The notes under the pieces were generated by a model that saw nothing but the letters and a program-made list of their open reading frames with translations, did no database searches and was not told the origin of the DNA. Made by a program: the position numbers and the translations under genes. From positions 1 through 6,591 of the forward strand of contig CAZAFU010000129.1 in NCBI GenBank assembly GCA_964484475.1: 6,591 nt of DNA. The letters are read 5' to 3'. This document shows positions 4,240-6,591 of this stretch, in pieces. The DNA comes from Parvularcula sp964484475. Lineage in GTDB: Bacteria > Pseudomonadota > Alphaproteobacteria > Caulobacterales > Parvularculaceae. How positions within the stretch are numbered: the first letter of the stretch is position 1; each line of letters begins with the position of its first letter.

Positions 4240-6243
4240 ATGCGCGTTGAACCTTTCGATACCGGCCGCCATATGGAATTCACCCGTCGGGCGACGCTGA
4301 TCTCGACGGGCGTGATGGGCCTTTTCGCCGGGATCGGTTACCGCCTCTATGACCTCCAGGTGAAGCGTCATGACGATTTCCGTGCGCAGGCGGACGATAA
4401 CCAGTTCAACCAGCGCCTGATCGTTCCCCTTCGCGGTGATATCTATGACCGCTACGGCGAGGTGGTGGCCAACAGCGTTCCCGACTTCCGCGTCCTGGTC
4501 ATTCCGGAGCGTACGGAGGACCTGCGGCGGACGCTGCTCGACCTCGCCTCGATCATGCCACTGACGGCGCGGGATATCCAGAATGTCCTCGACAAGGCGC
4601 GGCGCCAGCGCAGCTTCCTGCCGATCGTCGTGAAGGACAATCTCGACTGGGAAACCTATGCGCGGGTGAATTTCCATTCCACCAACCTTCGCGGCATCGT
4701 CTCGGAGATCGGCGCGCGGCGGGCCTATGCCGAGGAAGCCGGCGCCGCCTTCGTGGTCGGCTATGTGGGCGCGGCAACGGGCGAGGATATCGACCGGACC
4801 AAGGAAGACGCGGCCAGCACCGAAGAGGCCGAGAAAAGCGAGCTCCTCCTCAGGCAGCCGGGTTTCAAGATCGGCAAGGCCGGTCTCGAACGGACCCTGA
4901 ACGCCTCGCTCCAGGGCTCGCCCGGATCGATGAAGGTGCAGGTCAACGCCCACGGCCGGGTGATCGAGACCTATGAGAACTCCGGAACGAAGCCGCTGCA
5001 GGGCCAGCCCGTCGGCCTGACGATCGATGCCGAGTTGCAGGCAACCACGCTCGAGATCCTCGCTTCGGATTATCAGGAGTACCCGGACGGAACGCAGGAG
5101 CCGCATCCGGTTTCGGCTTCGGCCGTGGTCCTCGACGTGGTGACCGGCGATGTCATCGTCATGGCCTCGACCCCATCGTTCGACCCCAATGCCTTCAGTC
5201 GTGGTATCCAGTCGAAGATGTGGCGTGAGCTGAACGAAAGTCCGCTCAAGCCGCTCCTGAACAAGCCGGTGGCGGGCAGCTACCCGCCCGGTTCTACCTT
5301 CAAGCTCCTGACCGCCATTGCCGCGCAGGAAGCCGGCATCGCTCCGACCCAGCGCCATTACTGCGGCGGGTCCTTCCGCTTCGGGGGGAGGGATTTCACG
5401 TGCTGGAAACGCGAGGGGCACGGATGGCTCGACATGGAGGGCTCGATCAAGCACTCCTGCGACGTCTATTACTGGAACCTCGCGACCCAGGTGGACATCG
5501 ACCATATCGCCGATGTGGCCCGCCGGTTCGGGCTCGGCGAGACCTTCGATCTCGGCATCGGTGCCGAAGCGAAGGGAACGGTTCCCTCGCGAGCCTGGAA
5601 ACGGGCCTATTACCGCAACGATCCGCCGAACCAGACCTGGTTTCCCGGCGAAACCCTGTCGGTCGCGATCGGGCAGGGGGCGGTGACCGCCACGCCGCTC
5701 CAGCTCGCCGTGATGAGTGCGCGGATCGCTACGCACAGGGCGGTCCGTCCACGCCTGATCCGCGCGATCGGTGACGAGCTCGTCCCGCAACCCGCCTTCG
5801 ACGCCCTCGGCGGTGAAGCGGCGCACATGGATCCCATCCGCGACGGGATGAATGCGGTGGTCAATGAATGGGGCACGGCTGCGCGTTCGAGCCTCCAGCC
5901 CGACTACCTGATGGCCGGGAAGACCGGGACCAGCCAGGTCGTCGGCCTGAAGCGTGATCCCAAGACCGGGCGCAGGCTCAAGAACGAGGAGCTGCCCTGG
6001 CAGTATCGCGACCATGCGCTCTTCGTGGCCTTCGCCCCCTATGAGAACCCCCGTTACGCATGCTGCGTGGTGGTCGAGCATGGCGGTTCCGGCTCGCGGG
6101 CGGCGGGGCCGAGGGCGCGGGACATCATGCGTGCCGTTCTCGAAAAGGACCCGGCGAACTACGAGAAGCACTGCATGTGGCGCTCGTCGAGCCCGGCGTG
6201 CCGGGAAACCGACAAACTGGCGAGCCTCGGGGGCACGCGATGA
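4240..6243 (+). CDS. mrdA: Penicillin-binding protein 2, elongation transpeptidase MrdA
   Basis: 667 residues, a class B penicillin-binding protein that cross-links peptidoglycan during side-wall growth together with RodA. It has a short cytoplasmic N-terminus, one membrane anchor (about 16-33), and a pedestal domain starting PLRGDIYDRYGEVVANS (63-79, the RGxIxDRxG motif). The transpeptidase domain (about 290-640) has all three active-site motifs: STFK (352-355, S352 the nucleophile), SCD (406-408) and KTGT (561-564). Between the first two lies a CGG...CWKREGHG stretch; C375, C388, H394 and C407 could bind zinc. An acidic, Lys/Glu-rich insertion (about 183-202, TKEDAASTEEAEKSE) precedes the GFKIGKAGLE motif. 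ATG 4240 follows the mreD stop by three bases and has only a weak GGCGAG upstream, so coupling to mreD translation is likely. ATG 4273 (residue 12) is a less likely alternative. The gene is intact. Confidence 0.96.
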   Translation: MRVEPFDTGRHMEFTRRATLISTGVMGLFAGIGYRLYDLQVKRHDDFRAQADDNQFNQRLIVPLRGDIYDRYGEVVANSVPDFRVLVIPERTEDLRRTLLDLASIMPLTARDIQNVLDKARRQRSFLPIVVKDNLDWETYARVNFHSTNLRGIVSEIGARRAYAEEAGAAFVVGYVGAATGEDIDRTKEDAASTEEAEKSELLLRQPGFKIGKAGLERTLNASLQGSPGSMKVQVNAHGRVIETYENSGTKPLQGQPVGLTIDAELQATTLEILASDYQEYPDGTQEPHPVSASAVVLDVVTGDVIVMASTPSFDPNAFSRGIQSKMWRELNESPLKPLLNKPVAGSYPPGSTFKLLTAIAAQEAGIAPTQRHYCGGSFRFGGRDFTCWKREGHGWLDMEGSIKHSCDVYYWNLATQVDIDHIADVARRFGLGETFDLGIGAEAKGTVPSRAWKRAYYRNDPPNQTWFPGETLSVAIGQGAVTATPLQLAVMSARIATHRAVRPRLIRAIGDELVPQPAFDALGGEAAHMDPIRDGMNAVVNEWGTAARSSLQPDYLMAGKTGTSQVVGLKRDPKTGRRLKNEELPWQYRDHALFVAFAPYENPRYACCVVVEHGGSGSRAAGPRARDIMRAVLEKDPANYEKHCMWRSSSPACRETDKLASLGGTR

Positions 6244-6591
6244 ACACCATCGTCATCGAACATGCCGGCCGCAACAAGCTCCGTGCCCGGCTCATGGAGC
6301 TCAACGTCCAGCTTCTCGTGCTTCTGGTGATGATCGCCGGGGCGGGCGTCCTCGCCCTCTACTCGGTGTCCGAAGGATCCTGGACGCCTTATGCCTTCGC
6401 CCACAGCCTGCGGTTTGCCTTCGCCCTGCTCGTCCTGGTCGTTGTCGCCGTCATTCCACTGAAGTTCTGGCTTTCGGTCGCCTACCCGGCCTACGTCGCC
6501 ACCCTGGCTCTCCTTCTCCTCGTGCCCCTGATCGGTCAGACGAACATGGGCGCGAAGAGGTGGATCGCCCTCGGAGGGTTCCAGCTCCAGC
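6240..6591 (+). CDS. mrdB: Peptidoglycan glycosyltransferase RodA (MrdB), N-terminal part
   Basis: 117 residues are visible and the frame is still open at the window edge. RodA is a SEDS-family membrane glycosyltransferase that polymerises lipid II, partnered with PBP2. A short polar N-terminus (1-21) precedes membrane segments near residues 22-42, 53-72 and 77-97. The family signature MGAKRWIALGGFQLQ (103-117) follows, and the family usually continues with PSE. The catalytic aspartate and the later loops lie beyond the window. The start codon shares an ATGA with the mrdA stop (4-base overlap) and is preceded by GGGGG (6229-6233), six bases upstream. It is therefore translated in step with PBP2. 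Confidence 0.94.
   Translation, partial: MNTIVIEHAGRNKLRARLMELNVQLLVLLVMIAGAGVLALYSVSEGSWTPYAFAHSLRFAFALLVLVVVAVIPLKFWLSVAYPAYVATLALLLLVPLIGQTNMGAKRWIALGGFQLQ

Noticed and set aside
3568..6171. An 867-codon open frame on the - strand opposite mreC, mreD and mrdA
   Set aside because: Same reasons as the other antisense frame: no domain, biased composition, and full overlap with conserved genes on the + strand.

Overview
The window carries the cell-elongation (rod shape) gene block of an alphaproteobacterium. All genes read on the + strand. The evidence is the order mreB-mreC-mreD-mrdA(PBP2)-mrdB(RodA), visibly GC-rich DNA, MreB residues that fall at the numbering I recall for Caulobacter MreB (E140, T167), and a perfect TTAA-N7-TTAA sequence, the motif of the alphaproteobacterial cell-cycle regulator CtrA. 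I cannot name a genus. The sequence looks like a draft or metagenome scaffold because it contains a run of exactly 10 N.

Layout. Positions 1-242 hold an assembly join: 87 bases before the gap (1-87) recur after it (156-242) with two synonymous differences. From 99 to 644 is the 3' end of a large AsmA/YhdP-type (DUF3971-like) envelope protein. From 724 to 1536 is a TVP38/TMEM64 (DedA/SNARE-associated superfamily) membrane protein. An AT-rich patch at the end of that gene, plus a 77-base leader, precedes mreB (1614-2654). A 153-base intergenic region with hairpins and the CtrA-like box separates mreB from mreC (2808-3731). From mreC onward the genes are packed tightly: mreC/mreD overlap by 8 bases, mreD (3724-4236) and mrdA (4240-6243) are 3 bases apart, and mrdA and mrdB (6240 to beyond the window) overlap by 4 bases (ATGA).

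How the genes work together. MreB filaments at the inner face of the cytoplasmic membrane, with MreC and MreD, organise and activate the RodA glycosyltransferase and PBP2 transpeptidase pair that inserts peptidoglycan along the side wall. The two upstream genes both belong to families linked to moving lipids within or between membranes. This makes the neighbourhood broadly about envelope growth, although a direct functional link to the elongasome is only an inference.

I see no wholly new system here. The core is a canonical elongasome operon. The points worth checking are the CtrA-like box between mreB and mreC, the confinement of TTAA to the two upstream regions, the TVP38 neighbour, a possible Cys/Cys/His/Cys zinc site in PBP2, and the unmerged assembly overlap. 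I found no tRNA, rRNA, CRISPR array, insertion sequence or attachment site.
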